Shown: positions 23,881 to 32,039 of the stretch, piece by piece
Numbering within the stretch: the stretch's first letter is position 1
How the letters are laid out: every line of letters starts with the position of its first letter
Assembly: GCA_945903635.1 (NCBI GenBank)
Contig: CAMDOT010000013.1
Coordinates: 1 to 52,790, forward strand
DNA from: Rhizobium sp. Q54
Lineage (GTDB): Bacteria > Pseudomonadota > Alphaproteobacteria > Reyranellales > Reyranellaceae
Reading direction: 5' to 3'
Length of the DNA: 52,790 bases
The notes under the pieces: generated by a model
Databases searched by the model: none
Seen by the model: the letters and a program-made list of their open reading frames with translations, nothing else
Told to the model about the DNA's origin: nothing
Position numbers and translations under genes: made by a program

Positions 23881-24306
23881 ATGTTCATTTCCCCAGCGTG
23901 GGCTCAGGCGGCAGGCGGCGGCAGCGGGGATTTCCTCGTCCAGCTGTTCCCCCTGATTCTCATCTTCGTCGTGTTCTATTTCCTGCTGATCCGCCCCCAG
24001 CAGTCAAAGATGAAGGCCCAGCGCGAGATGCTGTCCGGCGTCAAGCGTGGCGACCGCGTGGTCACAGGCGGCGGCATCATCGGCCTGGTCACCAAGGTGA
24101 TCTCCGACAACGAGCTGCAGGTGGAACTTGCCGACGGCGTGCGGGTTCGCATCGTCAAGCAGACCATCACCGACATCCTGACCCGCGGCGAATCGGTCCG
24201 CGGTGCCAAGGATGGCGAAGAGGACGACAAGCCGATGCTGCCGCCGCCGGCGCCGGCGGGCGAGCGAAAGAGCCTGCTCGGCAGCCTGTTCGGCGGCAAG
24301 AAGTAG
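23881..24306 (+). CDS. yajC: Preprotein translocase subunit YajC
   Basis: 141 residues. One membrane helix (VQLFPLILIFVVFYFLLIRP, about 20-39) is followed by the conserved RPQQSKMKAQREMLSGVKRGDRV region (split here at its landmarks RPQQ and GDRVVTGGGI). YajC associates with SecD and SecF in the holotranslocon and helps export driven by the proton gradient. The C-terminus extends with an acidic then Pro-rich tail, longer than in E. coli (110 residues). secD follows 28 bases later. Confidence 0.95.
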   Translation: MFISPAWAQAAGGGSGDFLVQLFPLILIFVVFYFLLIRPQQSKMKAQREMLSGVKRGDRVVTGGGIIGLVTKVISDNELQVELADGVRVRIVKQTITDILTRGESVRGAKDGEEDDKPMLPPPAPAGERKSLLGSLFGGKK

Positions 24307-24334
24307 TCGGACTGGCTGGGAGAAGTAGGTCGGA

Positions 24335-26005
24335 ATGCTGAATCTTCCGCGCTGGCAAGCCATCGTCATCATCGCGATAACGGTGCTGTCGGGACTGTTT
24401 GCCCTGCCCAACCTGCTGCCCAGCAGCGTCCTCGATGTGCTGCCGCACTGGTATTCGCAGAGCCGGATCGGCCTCGGTCTCGACTTGCGCGGCGGTGCCC
24501 ACTTCCTGCTGGAAGCTGATCTGCGCAGCGTTCTCAACGAACGCCTCACCAACCTGTCCGACTCGGTGCGTGCTGAATTGCGCAAGCAGCAGGTTCCCTT
24601 CAAGGAAGTCACTGTCGACCCTGGCCGCGCCTTGGTCGTCACCCTGCGCGACGAGGCCCAGCGGGCCAAGGCGATCGAGGCGATCCGGGTTGTCGACCCG
24701 GCCCTCGCCGTGTCTGGCGCCGGCGACACCATCCGGATCGCCTACTCGGATCAGGAACTGTTCCGCCGCAAGAAGGAAGTCATCGACCAGTCGATCGAGA
24801 TCCTGCGCCGCCGCGTCGACGAGACCGGCACGCTCGAGCCCACGATCACGCGGCAGGGCGATGAACGCATCCTGTTGCAGGTGCCCGGCATCAAGGACAC
24901 CACCGACCTCAAGCGCAAGATCAACCAGACCGCCAAGCTCACCTTCCATCTCGTGAACGAGGACGTGGCGGCGGCCGGTGCGAACATCCCGGCGACGTTG
25001 CCGCCCACCACGTTCCTGGTGCCGACGCGTGAGGGCCTGCAGGAGCTGCGGCGGAGCAATCCCAAGGCCTGGGAGGATATCCAGACGGCCAATCCGCGGC
25101 TGTCGCCGGAGCAGATCTGCCGGCGCTATCAGCCGCAGTGCCTGCCGGTTCTGAAGCGCGTGGTCGTCGGCGGCGAGGATCTCGACGACTCCAAGGCGAC
25201 CTTCGAGCAGCAGCAGGGTGGCCGGCCGATCATCAGCTTCACCTTCAATTCGGCCGGTGGCCGCGCCTTCTGCGCCGCCACCCGCGCCAACATCGGCAAG
25301 CGGCTGGCGATCCAGCTCGACGGCGAGATCATCAGCGCCCCGGTCGTGCAGAGCGCGATCTGTGGCGGCAGCGGCATCATCACCGGCAGCTTCACGCCTC
25401 AGCAGACCCAGGAGCAGGCGCTGCTGCTGCGTTCCGGTGCGCTGCCGGCCACGCTCACCATCATCCAGGAAAGCACGGTCGGCGCCGATCTTGGCGCCGA
25501 TGCCATCCGCGCCGGCACCGTCGCGGCGATCGTCGGCACTGCGCTGGTGGCGCTGGTGATGTTCGTGGCCTACGGACCGGTGTTCGGCGGCTTTGCCAAC
25601 CTCGCCATGCTGGTCAACCTGCTGATGGTGTTCGCCGGCATGTCGATCCTCGGCGCCTCGCTCACCCTGCCGGGAATGGCGGGCCTCGTGCTGACGGTCG
25701 GCATGGCCGTCGACTCCAACGTGCTGATCTATGAGCGCGTGCGGGAGGAGAAGGCGCTCGGCCGTTCGGCCTTCAGCTCGATCGCCACCGGGTATGAGCG
25801 TGCCATGTCGGCCATCATCGACGCCAACCTCACGACCCTGATCGCGGCCGTGCTGCTGTTCGGCTTCGGCTCCGGACCGATCCGCGGCTTCGCCACGACG
25901 CTGTCGCTCGGCCTGCTGACCTCGATGTTCAGCTCGACGATCTTCACGCGCATGCTGCTGTCGATCTGGGTGCGTTGGCGCCGCCCCACCGAACTCGTGA
26001 TCTGA
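24335..26005 (+). CDS. secD: Protein translocase subunit SecD
   Basis: 556 residues. The first membrane helix is near residues 7-27; the periplasmic region begins with GLGLDLRGGAHFLLE, the SecD signature. Five C-terminal helices include TVGMAVDSNVLIYERVREE, the conserved motif with the Asp needed for proton-driven function. SecD with SecF pulls translocating proteins out of SecYEG on the periplasmic side. An unusual Cys-containing segment (EQICRRYQPQCLPV and ICGGSG) lies in the periplasmic part. secF starts 10 bases after the stop. Confidence 0.96.
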   Translation: MLNLPRWQAIVIIAITVLSGLFALPNLLPSSVLDVLPHWYSQSRIGLGLDLRGGAHFLLEADLRSVLNERLTNLSDSVRAELRKQQVPFKEVTVDPGRALVVTLRDEAQRAKAIEAIRVVDPALAVSGAGDTIRIAYSDQELFRRKKEVIDQSIEILRRRVDETGTLEPTITRQGDERILLQVPGIKDTTDLKRKINQTAKLTFHLVNEDVAAAGANIPATLPPTTFLVPTREGLQELRRSNPKAWEDIQTANPRLSPEQICRRYQPQCLPVLKRVVVGGEDLDDSKATFEQQQGGRPIISFTFNSAGGRAFCAATRANIGKRLAIQLDGEIISAPVVQSAICGGSGIITGSFTPQQTQEQALLLRSGALPATLTIIQESTVGADLGADAIRAGTVAAIVGTALVALVMFVAYGPVFGGFANLAMLVNLLMVFAGMSILGASLTLPGMAGLVLTVGMAVDSNVLIYERVREEKALGRSAFSSIATGYERAMSAIIDANLTTLIAAVLLFGFGSGPIRGFATTLSLGLLTSMFSSTIFTRMLLSIWVRWRRPTELVI

Positions 26006-26015
26006 GGGCGCCGTC

Positions 26016-27194
26016 ATGTGGAAGCCCGTTCATCTGTTCGCCTTCAAGAAGAAGTTCGACTTTCTCGGCCAGCGCAAGGCGGCCCTCATCCTGTCGACGC
26101 TGATCAATGTGGTGTCGATTCTGGGTGTCGCCTTCGTCGGCCTGAACTTCGGCATCGACTTCAAGGGTGGCATCGCCATCCAGGCGCGCGCCAAGGAGGG
26201 CGTGGCCCAGCTCGATACGCTGCGCAGCACCGTCGGCGCGCTGGGCGTCGGCGAGGTCTCGCTGCAGGAATTCGGCGAGGCCAGCACCGTGCTGATCCGT
26301 ATCCAGCGCCAGGACGCCGGTCCGCAGTGTGTGGCCGGCGCCCAGCGCGTGCTGCAGAAGCGCGTCGGCGCGGGCTGGCAGGCCAAGCCGGGGGCGGCCG
26401 GCACGGGCGATGTCGAACTCACGTCGCCGGCGGCGCTCGACGGCGCCGGTTGGCGCGATGCGGTGAGCCGGGTCGGCCTCACCATCCTCGAGCGTCAGTT
26501 GCCGCGCGGCGCGACCAATATCGCCAAGGTCGACATGACGCCGGAGCAGCAGGCCGAATGGTGCCAGCAGGTGGCGATCAAGCAGGTCGAGGACGCGATC
26601 GGCACCAACTACGAGATCCGCGGCACTGAATCGGTCGGCCCCAAGGTCGGCGACGAGCTGATGGTGAGCGGCATCTGGGCGGTGCTGGCGACCATGGCCG
26701 CCATCGTCGTCTATGTCTGGTTCCGCTACGAATGGCAGTTCGGCGTCGGTGCCCTGATCGCCATGCTGCACGACGTGATCTCGACCATCGGCATCTTCGT
26801 CCTGCTGCAGCTCGACTTCAGCCTGACCGCGCTCGCCGCCGTGCTGACCATTGCCGGCTACTCGATCAACGACACGGTCGTGATCTTCGACCGCGTTCGC
26901 GAGAACATGCGGCGCTACAAGAAGCTCGGCCTGGTCGAGCTGCTCAACATCAGCATCAACGAAACCCTGTCACGCACGCTGATGACGTCGGGAACGGTGT
27001 TCGTGGCGGTGGGAGCGCTGGTCCTGTTCGGCGGTCCCGTCCTCTACAGCTTCTCCGTCGCCATGCTGTGGGGCGTCATCGTCGGCACCTACTCGTCGGT
27101 CTGGGTCGCCTGTGCCGGCCTCGTCTATCTCGGACTGCGCGCCGACCATCTTCGGCCCGCCGAGGAAGAGAAGGCCGAGAAGGCCAAGACGTGA
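26016..27194 (+). CDS. secF: Protein translocase subunit SecF
   Basis: 392 residues, longer than E. coli SecF (323). The signature GIDFKGGIAIQ follows the first helix, and TIAGYSINDTVVIFDRVREN marks the conserved fourth-helix region. The periplasmic portion is extended with an Ala/Gly-rich segment around GAGWQAKPGAAGTGDVE. It functions with SecD and YajC. The stop overlaps the GTG of the next gene (GTGA), so translation is coupled. Confidence 0.96.
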   Translation: MWKPVHLFAFKKKFDFLGQRKAALILSTLINVVSILGVAFVGLNFGIDFKGGIAIQARAKEGVAQLDTLRSTVGALGVGEVSLQEFGEASTVLIRIQRQDAGPQCVAGAQRVLQKRVGAGWQAKPGAAGTGDVELTSPAALDGAGWRDAVSRVGLTILERQLPRGATNIAKVDMTPEQQAEWCQQVAIKQVEDAIGTNYEIRGTESVGPKVGDELMVSGIWAVLATMAAIVVYVWFRYEWQFGVGALIAMLHDVISTIGIFVLLQLDFSLTALAAVLTIAGYSINDTVVIFDRVRENMRRYKKLGLVELLNISINETLSRTLMTSGTVFVAVGALVLFGGPVLYSFSVAMLWGVIVGTYSSVWVACAGLVYLGLRADHLRPAEEEKAEKAKT

Positions 27195-27610
27195 TCCCGC
27201 CGCGCCCCGCTTCAGGCGGCAGGGCGCCCGATGACAAGACGCTGCCGGCGCCCGATCCCGCGCAGGTCCAGGTCATTCGCACCTACGGCCCCGGCCGTTT
27301 TCTCATCAGTGATCGCGAATGGCGCTCGCCGGTCCTGGTGACGCCACGCTCGACCACGGCCTGGAATGTGACGCGTGCCGAGGATCTCAGTCTGGAGAGC
27401 CTCGCGGCGCTCAAGATGGACCCGGCGCCTGCCGAGATTCTGGTCCTGGGCTGCGGCGCGCGCGCAATCTTCGTTCCGCCCAATCTCCGCGCCGCGCTCA
27501 AGGCCGCGGGTTTGGCTCTCGAGGTCGTCGACACCGGCTCGGCCTGCCGCATCTACAACGTCCTGCTGGCTGAGAGCCGGCGGGTGGCGGCGGCGTTGAT
27601 TCCGCTGTAG
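27191..27610 (+). CDS. Mth938-like domain protein (DUF498)
   Basis: 139 residues. The Mth938/NDUFAF3-like fold is recognised by RTYGPGRFLISDREW, PAEILVLGCGAR and the terminal region EVVDTGSACRIYNVLLAESRRVAAAL (ends given). Its mitochondrial relative NDUFAF3 is an assembly factor of complex I. In many alphaproteobacteria this gene follows secF, as here. The start is GTG at 27191, overlapping secF by four bases. Confidence 0.83.
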   Translation: MIPPRPASGGRAPDDKTLPAPDPAQVQVIRTYGPGRFLISDREWRSPVLVTPRSTTAWNVTRAEDLSLESLAALKMDPAPAEILVLGCGARAIFVPPNLRAALKAAGLALEVVDTGSACRIYNVLLAESRRVAAALIPL

Positions 27611-27619
27611 GCGTTCCGT

Positions 27620-28231
27620 ATGCCGCTCGATCTCTACCTCGGCTTTGTGGCCGCTTGCGCCGTTCTGATCCTGATCCCGGGCCCAAACGTGGCGCTGATC
27701 GTTGCCAACAGCGTGGCGCACGGCACGCGCTTCGGGCTCCTCACGGTGGCGGGCACGAGCAGCGCCGTGATGGTGCAGCTCACGCTCACCGTGCTGGGGG
27801 CGGCGGCGGTGCTGAATTTTCTGGCCGCGAGCTTCGACTGGCTGCGCTGGCTGGGCGTGGCCTATCTCGTCTGGCTCGGCATTGCGGCGTGGCGGTCGCC
27901 GATCGTCGACCTGACGCGGACCGCGCCGCAACCGCGCTTGGCGCGGGCGATCTACATGCGCGGCTTCCTGGTCGGCCTGACCAACCCCAAGACGCTGCTG
28001 TTCTACGGCGCGTTCCTGCCGCAGTTCATCACGCCGGGCCCCAGCGCCGCCGACCAGCTCCTGTTACTGGCCGTAACGTTCCTCGTCGTAGCCGTCGCGC
28101 TCGACGGGCTGTGGGCGATCCTGGCCGGCCGCTTGCGCGTTCTGCTGGCTGTGCATGCCCGGCTGCGCAATCGGCTGACCGGCAGCCTGCTGATCGGCGC
28201 CGGCGTCGGCCTGGCGTTGGCGCGCAAATAA
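27620..28231 (+). CDS. LysE family translocator
   Basis: 203 residues, six predicted membrane helices. The LysE/RhtB signature is near the start: LIPGPNVALIVANSVAHG, followed by GLLTVAGTSSAVMVQL and GFLVGLTNPKTLLFYGAFLPQF. Such proteins export amino acids such as lysine, homoserine or threonine. It is nine bases after the Mth938-domain gene and is followed by a strong terminator, so it ends the secDF operon or a sub-operon of it. Confidence 0.88.
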   Translation: MPLDLYLGFVAACAVLILIPGPNVALIVANSVAHGTRFGLLTVAGTSSAVMVQLTLTVLGAAAVLNFLAASFDWLRWLGVAYLVWLGIAAWRSPIVDLTRTAPQPRLARAIYMRGFLVGLTNPKTLLFYGAFLPQFITPGPSAADQLLLLAVTFLVVAVALDGLWAILAGRLRVLLAVHARLRNRLTGSLLIGAGVGLALARK

Positions 28232-28232
28232 A

Positions 28233-28258
28233 AAACGGGGCCCCGCAGGGCCCCGTTT
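28233..28258. terminator. Bidirectional rho-independent terminator
   Basis: A perfect 11-bp stem AAACGGGGCCC / GGGCCCCGTTT with a 4-base loop lies two bases after the LysE stop. It is flanked by A-rich sequence on one side and T residues on the other, so it can stop transcription from the LysE gene and from the convergent gene at 28282-28884. Confidence 0.85.
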
Positions 28259-28281
28259 CCTCAAATCGCGAGGCCGTCGGA

Positions 28282-28884
28282 TCAGACGGGCATGTTCTGT
28301 TGCGCGACCATGCAGTAGAGCATGCCGATCGAGAACATGGTGTTGAAGCGGCTGGCGTAAAGCGCGGGCTTGGCAGCGGCGGCCTTCTGCTCGGCGGTCG
28401 CCTCGACGAGGCCAAGGATCTTCTGCTGCGCCGGCCAGATGATGAACCAGACGTTGAAGGCCATGACCAGCGCCATCCACATGCCGACACCGATCATGAT
28501 GAAGCCCTTCTTCAGCATCAGGGCGCTGAGCAGGTAGTCGCCCGGCTGCATCCAGGCGAGCAACAGTCCGGTGATCACCGTCGCCAGCGCGCCGTAGCGG
28601 AAATAGAAGAGGACGTTGGGCGCGATGAACTTGGTGATGGCGGTGCGGCTCTCGACCGGCTGGATCGTCGGCATGGTCGGGACCTGCACGAAGTTCAGGT
28701 ACCAGAGCAGGCCGATCCAGAGAACGCCGCTGATCACATGCAGCCAGCGCATGGCGAAGGCAGCCCAGGCATGATCGATCTTCGTCATCTGGCCGGTGAC
28801 CAGGCCGATTACGACGACGATGGCGATGAGCAGAACGACCCCGGCGCCAACTGTGCGCCCCGGTGATGTGAAGATGGCACCCAT
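28282..28884 (-). CDS. PuuD-like integral membrane protein (urate hydroxylase N-terminal domain)
   Basis: 200 residues with about five membrane helices. Segments MRWLHVISGVLWIGLLWYLNF, FYFRYGALATVITGLLLAW and MALVMAFNVWFIIWPAQQ match the membrane part of PuuD, which in Agrobacterium-type pathways hydroxylates urate and carries a C-terminal cytochrome c domain. That domain is missing here and no cytochrome gene is adjacent, so urate oxidation by this protein alone is doubtful. Conserved His residues in the helices could still bind haem. The gene is single, bounded by a terminator. Confidence 0.75.
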   Translation of the reverse strand: MGAIFTSPGRTVGAGVVLLIAIVVVIGLVTGQMTKIDHAWAAFAMRWLHVISGVLWIGLLWYLNFVQVPTMPTIQPVESRTAITKFIAPNVLFYFRYGALATVITGLLLAWMQPGDYLLSALMLKKGFIMIGVGMWMALVMAFNVWFIIWPAQQKILGLVEATAEQKAAAAKPALYASRFNTMFSIGMLYCMVAQQNMPV

Positions 28885-28990
28885 TAGGTTTTCCCCTTAT
28901 CTTGTTGATGGGACTAGCGAATCCCTATGACCTTCATTGTAAACTTGTCGCCGTCTGCGTTCAACGGTCGCATATGAATGTTTATCCCCC

Positions 28991-29638
28991 ATGACCGAGG
29001 CCTACCAGGCGCCGGAGACTTCGCATCGTTTCGTCCTGGACATGGTGCGCGCGGCTGACCGCGATCGCTTCCTGGCCGCGCTATTCGCGCCGGAGCCTGC
29101 ACGCCGCGGTTTGCTGGCTTTGTTGGCCTTCGACCACGAGCTTGCCCGTACACGGACCGTCACCCGCGAGCCGATGCTGGCCCGCATCCGGCTCGAATGG
29201 TGGCGCGAGGCGGTGGCCGAAGCAGCAGGGGCTGCGACGCCACGGGCGCAGCCCATCGTCGAATCGCTGAGCGAAATCTCCCGGCGGCATGATCTGACGG
29301 CAGAAGGGCTCACGGCGCTGATCGATGCCCGCGAGGAGGAGATCGATGGGCCGCTCGATGTCCTGCGTGCCGGCCATGCGCTGGCTGATCTGCAGTTGGA
29401 CGTGCTGGCCGTGCGCGATGCCGTCACGCGGGACGCCGCACGCGACATCGGCGCGGCGTGGCTGATGGGGGAGGGGCCGGAGCGCAATGCGCTGCTCACC
29501 GAGGCGCGGGCGCGGCGAAGCGGGATCGATGCGGCGGCGCTGCCGATTCTGCTGCCGGCGCTTGTACTCGGCCAACCGATGGGCCCCTGGCGCGTGCCGC
29601 TCGTTTACTGGTGGGCCGCAAGGCGCGGGCGGTACTAG
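28991..29638 (+). CDS. Squalene/phytoene synthase family protein (NDUFAF6-like)
   Basis: 215 residues, shorter than true phytoene synthases. The helical prenyl-synthase fold is seen at LLALLAFDHELAR, RIRLEWWREAVAEA and GHALADLQLDVLAVRD. The aspartate-rich diphosphate motifs (DxxxD pairs) of real synthases are not clear. Alphaproteobacterial members close to secDF resemble NDUFAF6, a complex I assembly factor, so a non-catalytic role is more likely than carotenoid synthesis. A small hypothetical gene begins directly at its stop. Confidence 0.75.
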   Translation: MTEAYQAPETSHRFVLDMVRAADRDRFLAALFAPEPARRGLLALLAFDHELARTRTVTREPMLARIRLEWWREAVAEAAGAATPRAQPIVESLSEISRRHDLTAEGLTALIDAREEEIDGPLDVLRAGHALADLQLDVLAVRDAVTRDAARDIGAAWLMGEGPERNALLTEARARRSGIDAAALPILLPALVLGQPMGPWRVPLVYWWAARRGRY

Positions 29639-29899
29639 ATGTCCGGGCGCATCGACAAGTCGTGGGTCGTGTTCGACAGCATCGAGAACGGTCAGCACGA
29701 CCGCTGCGTCGATCTCTTTCGGCGACCCGACGGCAGCTTCGGGTTCGAGGAATTCCGCAGGGACGTCGAGGATGCTGGCGCCTGGACGCCGGTTGCCTAC
29801 TATTCGCGGGTTGCCTATGCCTCGAATGAGGCGGCACTCGACGCGGCGATTGCGCGCGTGGTTTGGCTAGGCGAGGCGGCAACGACCCGCCGGAAATAG
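29639..29899 (+). CDS. Conserved hypothetical protein (86 residues)
   Basis: The start codon follows directly on the stop of the phytoene-synthase-like gene. The sequence is acidic with many aromatics (SWVVFDSIENGQHDRCVDLF, then FGFEEFRRDVED and WTPVAYYSRVAY). No membrane segment or known motif is seen. Coding is supported by the tight junction on both sides and by its single continuous frame; function unknown. Confidence 0.6.
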   Translation: MSGRIDKSWVVFDSIENGQHDRCVDLFRRPDGSFGFEEFRRDVEDAGAWTPVAYYSRVAYASNEAALDAAIARVVWLGEAATTRRK

Positions 29900-29910
29900 G
29901 GAGGGGTATC

Positions 29911-30795
29911 GTGGCGCGCGTCAAAGCCAACGGCATAGAGATCGAATACGAGACGTTCGGCAAGAAGAGCGATCCGGCATTGCTGCTGATCATGGGACTG
30001 GGCGCGCAGCTCACGCTCTGGCCGGAATCGCTGTGCGAAGGCCTGGCGTCGCACGGCTTCCATGTGGTGCGCTACGACAATCGCGACGTCGGCCTGTCGA
30101 CCGACTTCGACAGATGGGGCGTGCCCAACATCATGGACGCCTTCATGAAGCTGATGAAGGGCGAGAAGGTGGCGACCCCCTATCTGCTCGAGGATCTCGC
30201 CAACGACGCGGTCGGCCTACTCGATGCGCTCGACATCGATCGTGCCCACATGGTCGGCGCCTCGATGGGCGGCATGATTGCCCAGGTCCTGGCCGCGAAG
30301 TTCCCGCAGCGCACGCGTTCGCTCGTCTCGATCATGTCGACCAGTGGCCGTCGCGGCCTGCCGATGGGCAAGCCCGAGGCCGTGGCCATGCTCTCCGCGC
30401 AGCCCGAGGGACCTTCCCGCGAGCAGCTCGTCGAGCACGGCATGAAGCTGCGCACCGTGATCGGCAGTCCAGGCTTCCCCTCCGACCCCGCCGAGCTGCG
30501 CGCCCTGGTCGAGCGCAACATCGACCGCCGCTACTACCCCGCCGGTGCCGCGCGGCAATATCTCGCCGTCATGGCTTCGGGCGATCGCGTCGATTTGCTC
30601 AAGACCGTGAAGGTGCCGACGCTGGTGTTGCACGGCGCCGACGATCCCCTGCTGCCGGTCGACGGCGGCAAGGATGTTGCGAGCCTTGTTCCCGGAGCGA
30701 AGATCGAGACCTTCCCCGGTTGGGGGCATGATATTCCCAAGGAGATGGTGCCCAAGCTGGTCGCCAGCATCTCGAAATTCTGCGGCGCCGCGTGA
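29911..30795 (+). CDS. Alpha/beta hydrolase
   Basis: 294 residues. The nucleophile elbow is GASMGGMIAQ, the oxyanion region LLLIMGLGAQLTLW, the acid GADDPLLPVDGG and the histidine GWGHDIP. A RYDNRDVGLS segment is typical of a hydrolase subgroup near aromatic or macrolide-degrading enzymes. A GTG start at 29911 is supported by GGGAGGGG four bases upstream; the ATG further upstream overlaps the preceding gene. It heads a rightward cluster of oxidative enzymes (LLM, two FAD monooxygenases). Confidence 0.85.
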   Translation: MARVKANGIEIEYETFGKKSDPALLLIMGLGAQLTLWPESLCEGLASHGFHVVRYDNRDVGLSTDFDRWGVPNIMDAFMKLMKGEKVATPYLLEDLANDAVGLLDALDIDRAHMVGASMGGMIAQVLAAKFPQRTRSLVSIMSTSGRRGLPMGKPEAVAMLSAQPEGPSREQLVEHGMKLRTVIGSPGFPSDPAELRALVERNIDRRYYPAGAARQYLAVMASGDRVDLLKTVKVPTLVLHGADDPLLPVDGGKDVASLVPGAKIETFPGWGHDIPKEMVPKLVASISKFCGAA

Positions 30796-30805
30796 GGACT
30801 GAGCC

Positions 30806-32038
30806 ATGAAATTCGGCATCTTCTACGAACACCAGCTGCCCCGGCCCTGGGGACCGACAAGCGAATACCAGCTCCTGCAGGATTCGCTCACGCAGATCGA
30901 GTTGGCCGACAAGCTAGGCTACGACTACGCCTGGGAGGTCGAGCATCACTTCCTCGAAGAGTACTCGCACTCCTCCGCGCCGGAAGTCTTCCTGGGCGCC
31001 GCCAGCCAGCGCACCAAGCGCATCCGGCTCGGCCACGGCGTGATCCAGCTCACGACAAACAACCCGCATCGCGTCGCGGAGAAAGTCGCCACGCTCGACC
31101 TGCTGTCGGGCGGTCGCGTCGAGCTCGGCATGGGCGAGGCGGCGGGGCCGGCCGAGCTTCATCCCTTCAACATCCGCGTGCGCGACAAGCGCGAACGCTG
31201 GGAGGAGGCGGTGAAGGCCATCATCCCGATGTTCACCAAGGAGAGCTGGGAGTTCCACGGCGAGTACTACGATTTTCCAGCGCGCAATGTGATCCCCAAA
31301 CCGTTCCAGAAGCCGCATCCGCCGCTCTGGGTCGCCTGTTCGAACATCGCCACCATCGGCAAGGCGGGCGAGTGGGGCATGGGTGCGCTCGGCTTCACCT
31401 TCGTGACGCCCGAGGCGGCGCGTGCCTGGGTGCACAAGTACTACAACAACCTTTTGAACAACTCGAAGAAGCTCGCCGACTATCCGAGCAATCCCAACGT
31501 GGCGATGGTGTCGGGCTTCATGTGCGCGCCCACCGACGCGGAGGCCGAAGCCAAGGCCGCCGGCTGGACCTTCTTCATCTTTGCGCTGAGCTACTACGGC
31601 CGGAAGGGCGTCGACGCGCCGGGCACGTCGAACCTGTGGGACGAGTACCAGGCGTGGCGCGGTGGACCCGAGGAGAAGAAGGCACTCGAATCGGGCCTGA
31701 TCGGCTCGCCCGAGACCATCCGAAAGAAGCTGCGCCAGTTCCAGGCGAGCCGCGTCGACCAGGTGATCCTGCTCAACCAGGCCGGCAAGACCAGCCACGA
31801 GGACATCTGCTCCTCCCTCGATCTCTTCGCCCGCGAGGTGATGCCGGAATTCCACGCCGCCGAGGCCGAGCATGCGATCTGGAAACAGAAAGTGCTCGAC
31901 CGCGAGATCGTGCTGGAAGATCTCGACGTCGCGAAATACGACATCTTCAGCCACCAGAACGAACACATCGTGCGCCTCACGCCCGAGCAGCTGAAGCAGA
32001 AGATGGCCGAGAAGGAAGCCGCGGCCAAACGAGCCTGA
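30806..32038 (+). CDS. LLM class flavin-dependent oxidoreductase (luciferase-like)
   Basis: 410 residues, bacterial-luciferase TIM-barrel fold: MKFGIFYEHQLP at the start, EVEHHFLEEYSHSSAPEV, RIRLGHGVIQLTTNNPHRVAEK and DLLSGGRVELGMGEA. Such enzymes use FMNH2 or F420H2 to oxygenate or reduce small substrates. ATG at 30806 has GAGGACTGAGCC upstream. It lies 10 bases after the hydrolase and one base before the next monooxygenase gene, so all are likely in one operon. The roughly 60-residue C-terminal extension with a Lys/Glu-rich end is longer than the standard family. Confidence 0.88.
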   Translation: MKFGIFYEHQLPRPWGPTSEYQLLQDSLTQIELADKLGYDYAWEVEHHFLEEYSHSSAPEVFLGAASQRTKRIRLGHGVIQLTTNNPHRVAEKVATLDLLSGGRVELGMGEAAGPAELHPFNIRVRDKRERWEEAVKAIIPMFTKESWEFHGEYYDFPARNVIPKPFQKPHPPLWVACSNIATIGKAGEWGMGALGFTFVTPEAARAWVHKYYNNLLNNSKKLADYPSNPNVAMVSGFMCAPTDAEAEAKAAGWTFFIFALSYYGRKGVDAPGTSNLWDEYQAWRGGPEEKKALESGLIGSPETIRKKLRQFQASRVDQVILLNQAGKTSHEDICSSLDLFAREVMPEFHAAEAEHAIWKQKVLDREIVLEDLDVAKYDIFSHQNEHIVRLTPEQLKQKMAEKEAAAKRA

Positions 32039-32039
32039 C

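Noticed and set aside
26732-27190. Long plus-strand frame joined upstream of the Mth938-domain gene
   Set aside because: It overlaps secF in another frame; the GTG at 27191 with GTGA overlap gives the normal protein length.
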